A DNA stretch of 64,000 nt, taken from contig NZ_CP045994.1 in the NCBI RefSeq assembly GCF_016899425.1, positions 496,001-560,000 on the forward strand. Reading direction: 5' to 3'. Below the pieces are notes generated by a model. That model had not been told where the DNA came from, searched no databases, and saw nothing but the letters and a program-made list of their open reading frames with translations. Of this stretch, positions 44,391 to 52,739 are shown one piece after another. Origin of the DNA: Burkholderia sp. MS389. GTDB lineage: Bacteria; Pseudomonadota; Gammaproteobacteria; Burkholderiales; Burkholderiaceae. The stretch's first letter is position 1; each line of letters opens with the position of its first letter. The translations under genes and the position numbers were made by a program.

Positions 44391-44407
44391 TCTTTTAGGG
44401 GAATTCC

Positions 44408-44740
44408 ATGGCGGCAAAATTCGAGCTCAAGAAGGCCACGAACGGTCAGTACTACTTCCACCTGAAGTCGGCGAACGGCGAGATCATCCTCGCGAGCGAG
44501 CGGTACGAGGAGAAAAGCGGCGCGAGAAACGGGATCGCGTCCGTGCGGGAAAACGCGCCGCTCGACGAGCGCTACGAGCGCAAGCTCGCCCACAACGGTG
44601 AGCCCATGTTCAACCTGAAGGCAGCGAACCACCAGGTCATCGGCACGAGCGAAACGTACAGCAGCGCGCAGGCACGCGACAACGGCATCGCGGCCGTCAA
44701 GCGCGATGCGCCCACTGCGGAAGCCTACGATCTCGGCTGA
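44408..44740 (+). CDS. YegP family protein (two DUF1508 repeats)
   Basis: The 110-residue product holds two tandem DUF1508 units: KFELKKATNGQYYFHLKSAN with ASERY, and KLAHNGEPMFNLKAANHQ with GTSETYSSAQARDNGIAAVK. This is the compact YegP fold of unknown function. A good ribosome site (AGGGGA) precedes the ATG. It is a single gene with its own promoter region. Confidence 0.9.
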   Translation: MAAKFELKKATNGQYYFHLKSANGEIILASERYEEKSGARNGIASVRENAPLDERYERKLAHNGEPMFNLKAANHQVIGTSETYSSAQARDNGIAAVKRDAPTAEAYDLG

Positions 44741-44874
44741 TTGACGGTGGCGCCGCGCGGATGCCTTCGGGCGGCCGTCGCGGCGCCCGTTTTGCCGGGT
44801 CGGGCAAAGCGCGGTATGGTGTGGTCCGCGCGGTGAATTCTCGCCGCCGTTGAAGCCAACCGTACCGAGTTCGC

Positions 44875-46008
44875 GTGACCGATTTCCCCCTTTTCCACTG
44901 GACCGACACCGACGGCGTCGATCATGCCGTGCGCTGGCGTTCCGAAGCCGGCGTGCAACCGCCGAAGCGCGCAGTGCCCGCCGACGACCGCCTCACGGCC
45001 GATGCGGCCTACCGTCTCGCTTGCGAGGGCGCCGCGCTCGTCTGGCAGGGCGACTTCCAGAATGCGCGCCAGCTCCTGCAGGCGATGGCGCGCCGTGTCG
45101 AACGCAAACCGAAGAAGGCGAAAGCCGCGGCCGGCGTCGATGCGTTCAACCTGCATCGTCTCGCGCAATCGCAGCGCGCCCGCACGCTCGGCATGCTGCT
45201 GATCCCGCTGGACGCCGATTACACGATCCCGCTGCGCCGCGCGCCCGACGTGCGGGCGGCCTGCGAGGAGGCGTACGGCCCCGGCGGTGTGCCGTCGGTC
45301 GTGTCGCTGCGCGAACTGCTCGGCCTCGTCGGCGCGCACGAGTGGCGCAAGAAGGGCGTGCCGATCCCGGCGCTCGGCGGCGCGCCGATCCATCCGCACT
45401 ACGGCGTGTTCTCGCCGGTGCGCGGCGAATACGTCGAGCTCGTCGCGCGCGCGCCGCTGCCGGCGACGTCGCTCGCGTTCGATATCGGCACGGGCACCGG
45501 CGTGCTGGCGGCGGTGCTCGTGTCGCGCGGCGTCGAGCGCGTCGTCGCGACCGACCAGGATCCGCGCGCGCTCGCCTGCGCGCGCGAGAACGTCGCGCGG
45601 CTCGGCCATGCGGGCCAGGTCGAGATCGTCGAGGCCGACCTGTTTCCTACCGGCCGTGCGCCGCTCGTGGTCTGCAACCCGCCATGGGTGCCGGCCCGGC
45701 CGAGCGCGCCGATCGAATACGCGGTCTACGACCCGGACAGCCGCATGCTGCGCGGTTTCCTCGCGGGGCTGGCCGCGCATCTGGAGCCGGGCGGCGAGGG
45801 CTGGTTGATCCTGTCCGATTTCGCCGAGCATCTCGGGCTGCGGCCGCGCGACACCTTGCTGCAATGGATCGACGAAGCCGGTCTCGTCGTGCTCGGCCGC
45901 GACGACATCCGCCCCGCGCATCCGAAGTCGACAGACGCCGACGATCCGCTGCATGCGGCGCGTCGCGCCGAGGTCACGTCGCTGTGGCGGCTGGGCGCCC
46001 GGGCCTGA
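44875..46008 (+). CDS. Class I SAM-dependent methyltransferase (HemK/RsmC-like, NPPW)
   Basis: The 377-residue protein starts at a GTG (VTDFPLFHW). The C-terminal Rossmann domain has motif I FDIGTGTGVLAAVL, the acidic motif ATDQDPRAL and the N6-type catalytic motif CNPPWVP, as in enzymes that methylate amide or exocyclic nitrogens of glutamine, adenine or guanine. An N-terminal 150-residue part is not recognised. Target could be a protein glutamine or RNA base. It is followed by another methyltransferase gene. Confidence 0.82.
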   Translation: MTDFPLFHWTDTDGVDHAVRWRSEAGVQPPKRAVPADDRLTADAAYRLACEGAALVWQGDFQNARQLLQAMARRVERKPKKAKAAAGVDAFNLHRLAQSQRARTLGMLLIPLDADYTIPLRRAPDVRAACEEAYGPGGVPSVVSLRELLGLVGAHEWRKKGVPIPALGGAPIHPHYGVFSPVRGEYVELVARAPLPATSLAFDIGTGTGVLAAVLVSRGVERVVATDQDPRALACARENVARLGHAGQVEIVEADLFPTGRAPLVVCNPPWVPARPSAPIEYAVYDPDSRMLRGFLAGLAAHLEPGGEGWLILSDFAEHLGLRPRDTLLQWIDEAGLVVLGRDDIRPAHPKSTDADDPLHAARRAEVTSLWRLGARA

Positions 46009-46097
46009 CCGCGTATTTTCGGTAAACTACCGCCATTCCTCACGAATTTCCGCCGCCGGGCCGTGGTCGACCGACCGTGGCCCGGCGGCGCTTCACG

Positions 46098-46988
46098 ATG
46101 TCGAACAAGACCCACGAAATCCGCCCGGAGCAGTCCGTCGAGCTGCTGAAGGAACTGCACATCCTCACCCGCGACGGGAAGCTGAACCAGGACAGCCGCC
46201 GCAAGCTGAAGCAGGTCTATCACCTGTTCCAGTTCATCGAGCCGCTGCTCGCCGGCGTGCAGGCCGACAAGGGCCACGTGACGCTCGTCGATCACGGTGC
46301 CGGCAAGTCGTATCTCGGTTTCATCCTGTACGACCTGTTCTTCAAGCAGCAGCCGGGGCACGGCACACCGGCGTTCGCGTCGCACGTGTACGGCATCGAG
46401 ACGCGCGAAGAACTCGTCGCGCGCTCGACCGAGCTTGCCGCGCGGCTCGGGTTCGGCGGCATGTCGTTCCTGAACCTGTCGGTCGCCGATTCGATCACGT
46501 CGCCGCAACTGCCCGACACGGTCGACGTCGTCACCGCGCTGCATGCGTGCGACACGGCGACCGACGACGCGATCCGCTTCGCGCTCGCGAAGCGCGCGCA
46601 GCACATCGTGCTGGTGCCGTGCTGCCAGGCGGAAGTCGCGGGCGTGCTGCGCAGGAACAAGGGCAAGTCGCTCGCGAATGCGCTGACCGAGGTGTGGCGG
46701 CATCCGCTGCATACGCGCGAATTCGGCAGCCAGATCACCAACGTGCTGCGCTGCCTGCAGCTCGAGGCGCATGGCTACCAGGTCAGCGTGACCGAGCTCG
46801 TCGGCTGGGAGCATTCGATGAAGAACGAGCTGATCATCGCGCAGTACAAGAACCTGCCGCGCCGCAAGCCGGGCGAGCGATTGAACGAGATCCTCGCGAT
46901 GTTCGGGCTGGCCGAGCTGAACGAGCGCTTCTTCGTCGCGCAAGCCGCCGCGGCGGGCGACGCCGCCATCGAGCCGGCCGAAGGCTGA
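46098..46988 (+). CDS. SAM-dependent methyltransferase (Methyltransf_32 type)
   Basis: The ATG 46098 (MSNKTHEIRPEQSVELLKEL) gives 296 residues. Motif I reads VTLVDHGAGKSYLGFILYD, followed by VTALHACDTATDDAI and VLVPCCQAEV. This group has a conserved HACDTATD signature and no clear known substrate; relatives are sometimes annotated as tRNA-modifying. An upstream in-frame GTG at 46077 would add 7 residues. Operon with the preceding methyltransferase is likely (89 bp apart). Confidence 0.82.
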   Translation: MSNKTHEIRPEQSVELLKELHILTRDGKLNQDSRRKLKQVYHLFQFIEPLLAGVQADKGHVTLVDHGAGKSYLGFILYDLFFKQQPGHGTPAFASHVYGIETREELVARSTELAARLGFGGMSFLNLSVADSITSPQLPDTVDVVTALHACDTATDDAIRFALAKRAQHIVLVPCCQAEVAGVLRRNKGKSLANALTEVWRHPLHTREFGSQITNVLRCLQLEAHGYQVSVTELVGWEHSMKNELIIAQYKNLPRRKPGERLNEILAMFGLAELNERFFVAQAAAAGDAAIEPAEG

Positions 46989-47034
46989 CGCGGTCGCGCG
47001 GGCATGGCGCCCGCGCCGCGCGTGGCACGCCGCA

Positions 47035-47607
47035 TCACACGTCGTCGCCCGGCCGGCGCATCCATTCGCGCCAGCCTTCGTGGCCGAGGCGGCGCAGCGT
47101 TTCCTGATTCTTTTCGTAGATCGCGGACGCGTCCGGGAACGCGTCGACCGCGCGTGCGATGCTGTCCTCGCGCAGCAAGTGCAGGATCGGATACGGCGCG
47201 CGGTTCGTGTAGTTCTCGATGTCGTCGGGTTCGGTGCCGTCGAACCGGTATTGCGGATGGAAGCTCGCGATCTGCAGCACGCCGTCGAGCCGCAATTGCC
47301 GCACGAGCCGCTCGGCGAAGAACAGCGCATCGTTGTAGTCGACGAAATCGGCGAACGCGTGCGGGTAGATCACAAGCGTCGTATCGACCTGCTGCGGGTC
47401 CGCCGCTTCCAGCGCGCGCAGCTCGGTTTCGAGTTCGGCGAGCGCGTCCTCCAGCGTCGTCGCTTCGCTGATCGCGTAGCGCACCTGTTCCTTCACGTAG
47501 ACGCTTTTCGCGAACGGGCACAGATTGAGCCCGATCACCGCGCGCGCGAGCCAGTGCCGCGTGGCGGCGAGGATGTCGTCGTGCGAATCGGGGCGGGTGT
47601 CGGTCAT
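47035..47607 (-). CDS. DUF1415 domain protein
   Basis: The ATG 47607 gives 190 residues. The sequence includes RHWLARAVIGLNLCPFAKSV, VIYPHAFADFVDYNDALFF and LQIASFHPQYRFDGTEPDD, the DUF1415 hallmarks (LCPFAK, FHPQY). The conserved Cys and His suggest an enzyme or metal site, but the family has no known function. It is leftward and convergent with the methyltransferase gene. Confidence 0.87.
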   Translation of the reverse strand: MTDTRPDSHDDILAATRHWLARAVIGLNLCPFAKSVYVKEQVRYAISEATTLEDALAELETELRALEAADPQQVDTTLVIYPHAFADFVDYNDALFFAERLVRQLRLDGVLQIASFHPQYRFDGTEPDDIENYTNRAPYPILHLLREDSIARAVDAFPDASAIYEKNQETLRRLGHEGWREWMRRPGDDV

Positions 47608-47683
47608 CGTGATACCAGTCGGGCGGAAGGGCGAAGAGGGCCGCATTGTAGCGGGCGCGCCGGGGACGAACGCGCGCGGCCCG

Positions 47684-48304
47684 TCACGCGCAGGCCGCCT
47701 CGATCAATTGCGTGACGAGTGCGGGCGCGGTGCCGATCGGCGTTTCGCCATGCCGGTAGGTCTGGCTGGCCGCATAGATGCCTTCGACCACCAGCGCGAG
47801 CGCATCGGCGAGCGCCTTCGGCTGCCGCGCGCCGGCGCCTTCGCACAGCGCGACGAGCCGTTTCATCAGCTGCTCCTTGTTCTGCGCGACGCGTTCGCGC
47901 GCCGGGTGCGACGCATCCGGGAATTCGGCGGCGACGTTGACGAACGGGCAGCCGCGATAGTCCTTTTGCGTCGCGCGCTCGGCGAGATCGGCGAAGTACT
48001 GGATCAACTGCGCCTTCGGCTGGCCCGGATGCTTCGCGGCACTCGTGTCGAGCCGCTCGAAGAAGCACGCGTCCATCCGTTCCAGATACGCGAGGATCAG
48101 CTCGTCCTTCGACGAGAACTGGCGGTACAGGCTCATCTTGTTGACGCCCGCGCGTTCCACCACCGCCTCGACGCCGACCGTGCGCACCCCTTCCTTGTAA
48201 AACAGCTCCTCGGCGGCACGCAGCAGATGCTCCTGCGCGGTGGCGCCGTCGATCGGCCGGCGCGTGCGCCGTGCCAGCGGTTTGGCGACCTCGATGCCCG
48301 ACAT
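47684..48304 (-). CDS. TetR-family transcriptional repressor
   Basis: The 206-residue product has the N-terminal TetR HTH (HLLRAAEELFYKEGVRTVGV, ERAGVNKMSLYRQFSSK) and a variable C-terminal ligand domain (DYRGCPFVNVAAEFPD, a group mark of the YxxGCPF type). It is divergent from an MFS transporter. Two near-identical operator-like sequences lie in the shared intergenic region, one within a promoter, so it probably represses the transporter and itself. Ligand unknown. Confidence 0.9.
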   Translation of the reverse strand: MSGIEVAKPLARRTRRPIDGATAQEHLLRAAEELFYKEGVRTVGVEAVVERAGVNKMSLYRQFSSKDELILAYLERMDACFFERLDTSAAKHPGQPKAQLIQYFADLAERATQKDYRGCPFVNVAAEFPDASHPARERVAQNKEQLMKRLVALCEGAGARQPKALADALALVVEGIYAASQTYRHGETPIGTAPALVTQLIEAACA

Positions 48305-48332
48305 GATGGCCCTCGACTACGTAATGGATTGC

Positions 48333-48390
48333 TTGACATGTTACCGACTGGTAACTACGATCGCAACACAGTTGTGACCGGTCGGTAACA
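48333..48390 (+). promoter_or_regulatory. Rightward sigma-70 promoter with two TetR-type operators
   Basis: TTGACA (48333-48338) and TACGAT (48356-48361) have exactly 17 bp between them. That spacer (48339-48355) is TGTTACCGACTGGTAAC, a near-palindrome. A second copy in inverse orientation, matching 15 of 17 bases, covers 48374-48390 around the expected transcription start. Repressor binding would therefore block the promoter directly. It is oriented to the MFS gene; the TetR gene lies about 30 bp to the left. Confidence 0.72.
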
Positions 48391-48522
48391 ATCGCGGCCG
48401 GATCGACAGACGAATGCCAAGCGTCGGCCCGGGTCAGCCGATGTTGAAATGCGCGGCGGAGGTGGCCTGGTCGGGGCGGCGTGGTGCGATGGCGCCGGAA
48501 CCGCCAACTGGAGAACGTGAAG

Positions 48523-49806
48523 ATGAACTGGGCAGTGACACGAATCGGCGGGCGCTTCCATTACGGATGGCTCGCGGCGGCGGTGGTATTCCTGATCCTG
48601 CTGGCGGCGGCCGGCACGCGCGCGACGCCGAGCGTGCTGATGGTGCCGCTCGAACGCGAACTCGGCTGGAGCCGCGCGGCGATTTCGCTGGCGATTTCGG
48701 TGAACATCGCGTTGTACGGCCTGACGGGCCCGTTCGCGGCCGCCGCGATGCAGCGCTTCGGGCTGCGTCCGACGATCCTCACCGCGCTCGTGACGATGAG
48801 CGCGGGCGTCGCGCTGTCGTCGATGATGACGCAGAGCTGGCAGATGGTACTGATCTGGGGGCTGATGGTCGGCTGCTCGACGGGCGTCGTCGCGCTGACG
48901 CTGTCCGCCACCTTCGTCACGCGCTGGTTCCATGCGCGGCGCGGCCTCGTGATGGGGATCCTGACCGCGAGCACGGCCACCGGCCAGCTCGTGTTCCTGC
49001 CGATGCTCGCGGCGATCGCGCAGCGCCACGGCTGGCGGCCGGTCGTGCTGGTCGTCGCGGTGGCGGCCGCGATCGTGATTCCGCTGGTCGCGTTCCTGCT
49101 GCCCGAGCGGCCGGCCGACGTGAAGCTGCGCCCGTACGGCGAGCCGGCCGATACGCCGGCGGCGCCCGATGCGACGAAGGAGAATCCGCTCGCGGTCGCG
49201 TTCCGCACGCTGCTGATGGCGAGCCGTTCGCGCGACTTCTGGCTGCTGTTCTTCAGCTTCTTCATCTGCGGCGCGAGCACCAACGGCTATGTCGGCACGC
49301 ACCTGATCGCGATGTGCAGCGACTACGGGATGACCGAAGTGCAGGGCGCGTCGCTGCTCGCGGCGATGGGCGTGTTCGACCTGTTCGGCACGACGCTGTC
49401 GGGATGGTTGTCCGACCGTTACGACAACCGCGTGCTGCTGTTCTGGTACTACGGGCTGCGCGGGCTGTCGCTGATCTACCTGCCGCATGCGTTCGGGATC
49501 GATTTCTTCGGGCTGCCGCTGTTCGCGATGTTCTACGGGCTCGACTGGATCGCGACCGTGCCGCCCACCGTGCGGCTCGCTACCGACGTGTTCGGCAAGG
49601 CCGCCGCACCGGTCGTGTTCGGCTGGATCGTCGCCGGCCACCAGCTCGGCGCGGCGTTCGCGGCGCTCGGCGCCGGGCTGCTGCGCGCGAGCCTCGGCAC
49701 CTACACGATCGCGTCGATGATCTCGGGCGGGCTGTGTATCGTCGGCGCGCTGATCGTGCTGCGGATCAATCGCGGCCCGTCGCGCGCGGCCGCGCAGGCG
49801 GCCTGA
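48523..49806 (+). CDS. MFS transporter
   Basis: The ATG 48523 (GGAG ribosome site) gives 427 residues with twelve predicted membrane helices. The loop after helix 2 to 3 and the second-half loop GWLSDRYDNRVLL (MFS motif A-like) support the family. An early charged motif MVPLERELGWSRAAISLAIS is characteristic of the monocarboxylate/oxalate-formate-antiporter-like group. Substrate unknown. Control by the divergent TetR gene is likely. Confidence 0.9.
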   Translation: MNWAVTRIGGRFHYGWLAAAVVFLILLAAAGTRATPSVLMVPLERELGWSRAAISLAISVNIALYGLTGPFAAAAMQRFGLRPTILTALVTMSAGVALSSMMTQSWQMVLIWGLMVGCSTGVVALTLSATFVTRWFHARRGLVMGILTASTATGQLVFLPMLAAIAQRHGWRPVVLVVAVAAAIVIPLVAFLLPERPADVKLRPYGEPADTPAAPDATKENPLAVAFRTLLMASRSRDFWLLFFSFFICGASTNGYVGTHLIAMCSDYGMTEVQGASLLAAMGVFDLFGTTLSGWLSDRYDNRVLLFWYYGLRGLSLIYLPHAFGIDFFGLPLFAMFYGLDWIATVPPTVRLATDVFGKAAAPVVFGWIVAGHQLGAAFAALGAGLLRASLGTYTIASMISGGLCIVGALIVLRINRGPSRAAAQAA

Positions 49807-49818
49807 GCGCGGCGGACC

Positions 49819-49845
49819 GGCCGGCCGCACACGCTGCGGCCGGCC
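49819..49845. terminator. Strong hairpin after the MFS gene
   Basis: GGCCGGCCGCA (49819-49829) pairs with TGCGGCCGGCC (49835-49845) around a 5-nt loop. The T run is weak. It likely limits read-through into the nitroreductase gene. Confidence 0.55.
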
Positions 49846-49962
49846 ATTGCACGCGCGGCGATTTGCATAGCGCGGCAGGATCGGGCGCGCTGTCGCTCAA
49901 GCGGGTATGCTTGCGGTTCGCCGGGCGTTCGCGCCCCTTCATCGATGTCAGCGAGGAACCGC

Positions 49963-50568
49963 ATGTCCGTCAAACCTGCTCCCACCACTGTTTCGATTCA
50001 CGATCTGATCGCGGGCCGCTGGAGCCCCCGCGCGTATTCGGATGAAGCCGTCAGCGCCGGCGATCTCCACGCGGTGCTCGAAGCGGCACGCTGGGCCCCG
50101 TCCGCGTACAACGCGCAACCGTGGCGTTTCATCGTATTCGATCGCACCCAGGACGAAGACGCGTTCAAGCGCGCGTTCGCGACGCTGGTGCCGTTCAACC
50201 AGGGCTGGAATGCACCGGCGCCGGTGCTGATCGCGGTCACCGCGCACACGCTGACGCCGAAGGGCGAGCCGGCGCCGACCGCGCTGTACGACGCCGGCGC
50301 CGCCGCGATGTCGCTGGTGCTGCAGGCGCACGCGCTCGGCCTCGCCGCGCACCAGATGAGCGGGTTCGACGCGAAGGCATTCCGCGACGCGTTCGCGATT
50401 CCGGCGGATGTCGCGATCGTGTCGATCATTTCGCTCGGCCACTACGGCAATGTCGACAAGCTCGATCCCGTGCTGCGCGATCGCGAGAAGGCGCCGCGCA
50501 CGCGCCACGCGCTCGGCGAAGTCGTCTACGCGGGTGCATGGAAGAAGAGCTTCGGCGCAGCGGCCTGA
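49963..50568 (+). CDS. Nitroreductase-family FMN oxidoreductase
   Basis: ATG 49963 (AGGA ribosome site) gives 201 residues. It contains RWSPRAYSDEAVSAGDLHAV, LEAARWAPSAYNAQPWRFIV and GAAAMSLVLQAHALGLAAHQ, the FMN-binding nitroreductase pattern. It would reduce nitro compounds or quinones with NAD(P)H in the cytoplasm. An in-frame ATG at 49945 is also possible but lacks a close ribosome site. Confidence 0.9.
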   Translation: MSVKPAPTTVSIHDLIAGRWSPRAYSDEAVSAGDLHAVLEAARWAPSAYNAQPWRFIVFDRTQDEDAFKRAFATLVPFNQGWNAPAPVLIAVTAHTLTPKGEPAPTALYDAGAAAMSLVLQAHALGLAAHQMSGFDAKAFRDAFAIPADVAIVSIISLGHYGNVDKLDPVLRDREKAPRTRHALGEVVYAGAWKKSFGAAA

Positions 50569-50755
50569 CCCCGCGGGTGGGCAGGCTGCGTCGCGCATCC
50601 TGTCCGCGCCCGTTTCCGGCGCGCCACGCCGCGCGCCGTCGCCACCGGCGCCCGTTGCGCGGCCCCGGTGGCCGGCCCCGGTTGTGATCCCGCGGGCTTC
50701 ATGTTAAAAAGCCGGTCCTTTCCGTTTTCGCGCCGGCCTGCTGCGGCAATTTCCC

Positions 50756-52006
50756 ATGACTTACTGCGCGATCGATTTCGGCACGTCCAATTCCGCCGTG
50801 GCGCTGCCCGACGGCGATGGCATGCGCCTCGCGCCCGTCGAGGGCGACCACCTGACGCTGCCCACCGCGATCTTCTTCAACAACGACGAAGAGACGGTCG
50901 AATACGGCCGGGCGGCGCTGGCTTCCTATATCGACGGCTTCGACGGCCGGCTGATGCGCTCGATGAAGAGCATCCTCGGCTCGCCGCTCGCGGAAACGAC
51001 GACCGATCTCGGCGACGGCAGCGCGATCGCGTACACCGAAATCATCGCGCGCTTTCTGACGCACCTGAAGCGCAAGGCCGAAGCGCGCGCGGGCGCGCCG
51101 ATCGGCCGCGCGGTGCTTGGCCGGCCGGTGTTCTTCGTCGACGACGATCCGCGCGCCGACCGTCTCGCCCAGGATCAGCTCGAGGCGGCCGCGCAATCGG
51201 TCGGCTTCGCGGACGTTCACTTCCAGTACGAACCGATCGCCGCCGCATTCGACTACGAATCGCGCCAGCCGGCCGAGCGTCTCGTGCTGGTCGCAGACAT
51301 CGGCGGCGGCACGTCCGACTTCTCGCTGGTGCGCGTCGGCCCGGCGCGGATGGCGCGGCTCGAGCGCAAGGACGACGTGCTGGCGCACCACGGCGTGCAC
51401 GTCGCGGGCACCGACTACGACCGGCGTGTCGAGCTGGCGGCGATCCTGCCCGCATTCGGCTACCGTTCGCTCGACCCGGAAGGGCGCGAGCTGCCGAACA
51501 AGATCTACTTCGATCTCGCGACCTGGCATCTGATCAACACCGTCTACACGCCGAAGCGCGTCGGCGAGCTGAAGCTGATGAAGCACCTGTACCAGGACGT
51601 GCGGCAGTACGACCGGCTCACGAGCGTGGTCGAGCAGCGGCTCGGGCACGCGCTGATGGCGCGTGCGGAAGAAGCGAAGATCGGGGTCGCGGCGGGCGGG
51701 GAGACGATGATCGACCTGAACGACGTGGAAGAGGATCTGCTGATCGCATTCGACGCGAATCGCCTCGTCGACGCGAGCCGCGACGATACCGCGCGCATCG
51801 TCGACGCCGCGCGCGAGACGGTGCGGCTCGCGGGCGTGGCGCCGCGCGACGTCGGTGCGCTGTATTTCACCGGCGGTTCGACGGGGCTTGCATTCCTGTC
51901 CGGCGCGCTCGCCGGTGCGTTCCCGGATGCGCAGCCGGTGTTCGGCGATCGCCTCGCGAGTGTCGCGACGGGGCTCGGCATTCACGCGCAGCGACTGTTC
52001 GGCTGA
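50756..52006 (+). CDS. Hsp70-family protein, YegD-like (ATPase domain only)
   Basis: The 416-residue protein has the actin-like ATPase signatures AIDFGTSNSAVAL, VLVADIGGGTSDFSLV and LYFTGGSTGLAFL. It lacks the substrate-binding and lid domains of DnaK (about 640 aa), as in E. coli YegD. Client and role are unknown. Its terminator is shared with the convergent cold-shock gene. Confidence 0.9.
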   Translation: MTYCAIDFGTSNSAVALPDGDGMRLAPVEGDHLTLPTAIFFNNDEETVEYGRAALASYIDGFDGRLMRSMKSILGSPLAETTTDLGDGSAIAYTEIIARFLTHLKRKAEARAGAPIGRAVLGRPVFFVDDDPRADRLAQDQLEAAAQSVGFADVHFQYEPIAAAFDYESRQPAERLVLVADIGGGTSDFSLVRVGPARMARLERKDDVLAHHGVHVAGTDYDRRVELAAILPAFGYRSLDPEGRELPNKIYFDLATWHLINTVYTPKRVGELKLMKHLYQDVRQYDRLTSVVEQRLGHALMARAEEAKIGVAAGGETMIDLNDVEEDLLIAFDANRLVDASRDDTARIVDAARETVRLAGVAPRDVGALYFTGGSTGLAFLSGALAGAFPDAQPVFGDRLASVATGLGIHAQRLFG

Positions 52007-52061
52007 ACGGCGGGCGGCTACGGGCCGCCATGCGCCACCATGTAGGACGACCGGCGCGCAA

Positions 52062-52095
52062 AAACAAAAAGCCCCGCCGAAGCGGGGCTTTTTTA
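52062..52095. terminator. Bidirectional intrinsic terminator
   Basis: AGCCCCGC-CGAA-GCGGGGCT hairpin with T runs on both strands, between convergent yegD-like and csp genes. Confidence 0.9.
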
Positions 52096-52115
52096 CACGA
52101 ATAATCGCGCCAAGC

Positions 52116-52319
52116 TTAGACCGGACGGATGTTCGCAGCTTGCAGACCCTTCGGGCCCGTCTTCACTTCGAATTCAACCTTCTGGTTTTCTTGCAGCGTC
52201 TTGAAGCCTTCGACGCGGATTTCCGAGAAGTGCGCGAACAGATCGTCGCCGCCGCCTTCCGGGGTGATGAAGCCGAAGCCCTTTGCGTCATTGAACCACT
52301 TGACGGTACCGGTTGCCAT
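52116..52319 (-). CDS. cspA: CspA-family cold shock protein
   Basis: The 67-residue product has the cold-shock domain with RNP1 KGFGFI and RNP2-like DLFAHF, plus [13 protein letters not shown] at the start. It is a single-stranded RNA/DNA-binding chaperone that melts secondary structure and aids cold adaptation. It is preceded by a long 5' untranslated region (at least 250 bp on the leftward strand) as in other cspA-type genes, with AGGAAC near the ATG. Confidence 0.97.
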   Translation of the reverse strand: MATGTVKWFNDAKGFGFITPEGGGDDLFAHFSEIRVEGFKTLQENQKVEFEVKTGPKGLQAANIRPV

Positions 52320-52739
52320 GTTACTTGTTCCTAAAAAAATAAAACGGGGCCGAGGCCCATGGGGTGCGGAAAATCAAGGAAGGGGTAATAGGACCAACCG
52401 GAGTACCGTTGATGGGCGAACTACGAAAGAACCAATTCACTCGCCGCTTGAAATCCTGCGAAGTCCTTTATACGGCTAATCCTTCTGACGGTCAACCGTA
52501 TTCCCATGCTCTCAGGGTTATTGCGGATATCTGGTTTACAAAGCTTGCAAGCGATGCGAATTTTTTGTAGGGGTCGATCGATTTTGGCGCCACGTTCGAG
52601 GTGCAACCGTTAAACTACGCGCCGCGTGGACGGGTTGCCCCGATCGGGTAACCCTCCTCCCCAAGAATGCGTGCGCGGCGCGCTCCGAGCCGATCCCGGA
52701 TCGCAGGCCGACCATGCTTTTTGAGACACAGGAGAGGAT
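52320..52739. other. 420-bp divergent intergenic region between csp and the permease
   Basis: On the leftward strand, most of it is probably the cold-shock leader. AT-rich promoter-like sequence lies near 52540-52570. On the rightward strand the last 40 bases hold the ribosome site AGGAGAGG of the permease. No protein gene is seen. Confidence 0.6.
52333..52358 (-). promoter_or_regulatory. Terminator-like hairpin and U tract in the cold-shock leader
   Basis: Reading leftward, GGGC-CTCG-GCCC(C) is followed by GTTTTATTTTTTTAGG just before the ribosome site of csp. The short GC hairpin with a T-rich tail resembles an intrinsic terminator, so it may act as an attenuator or a pause site in the leader. 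Confidence 0.45.
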
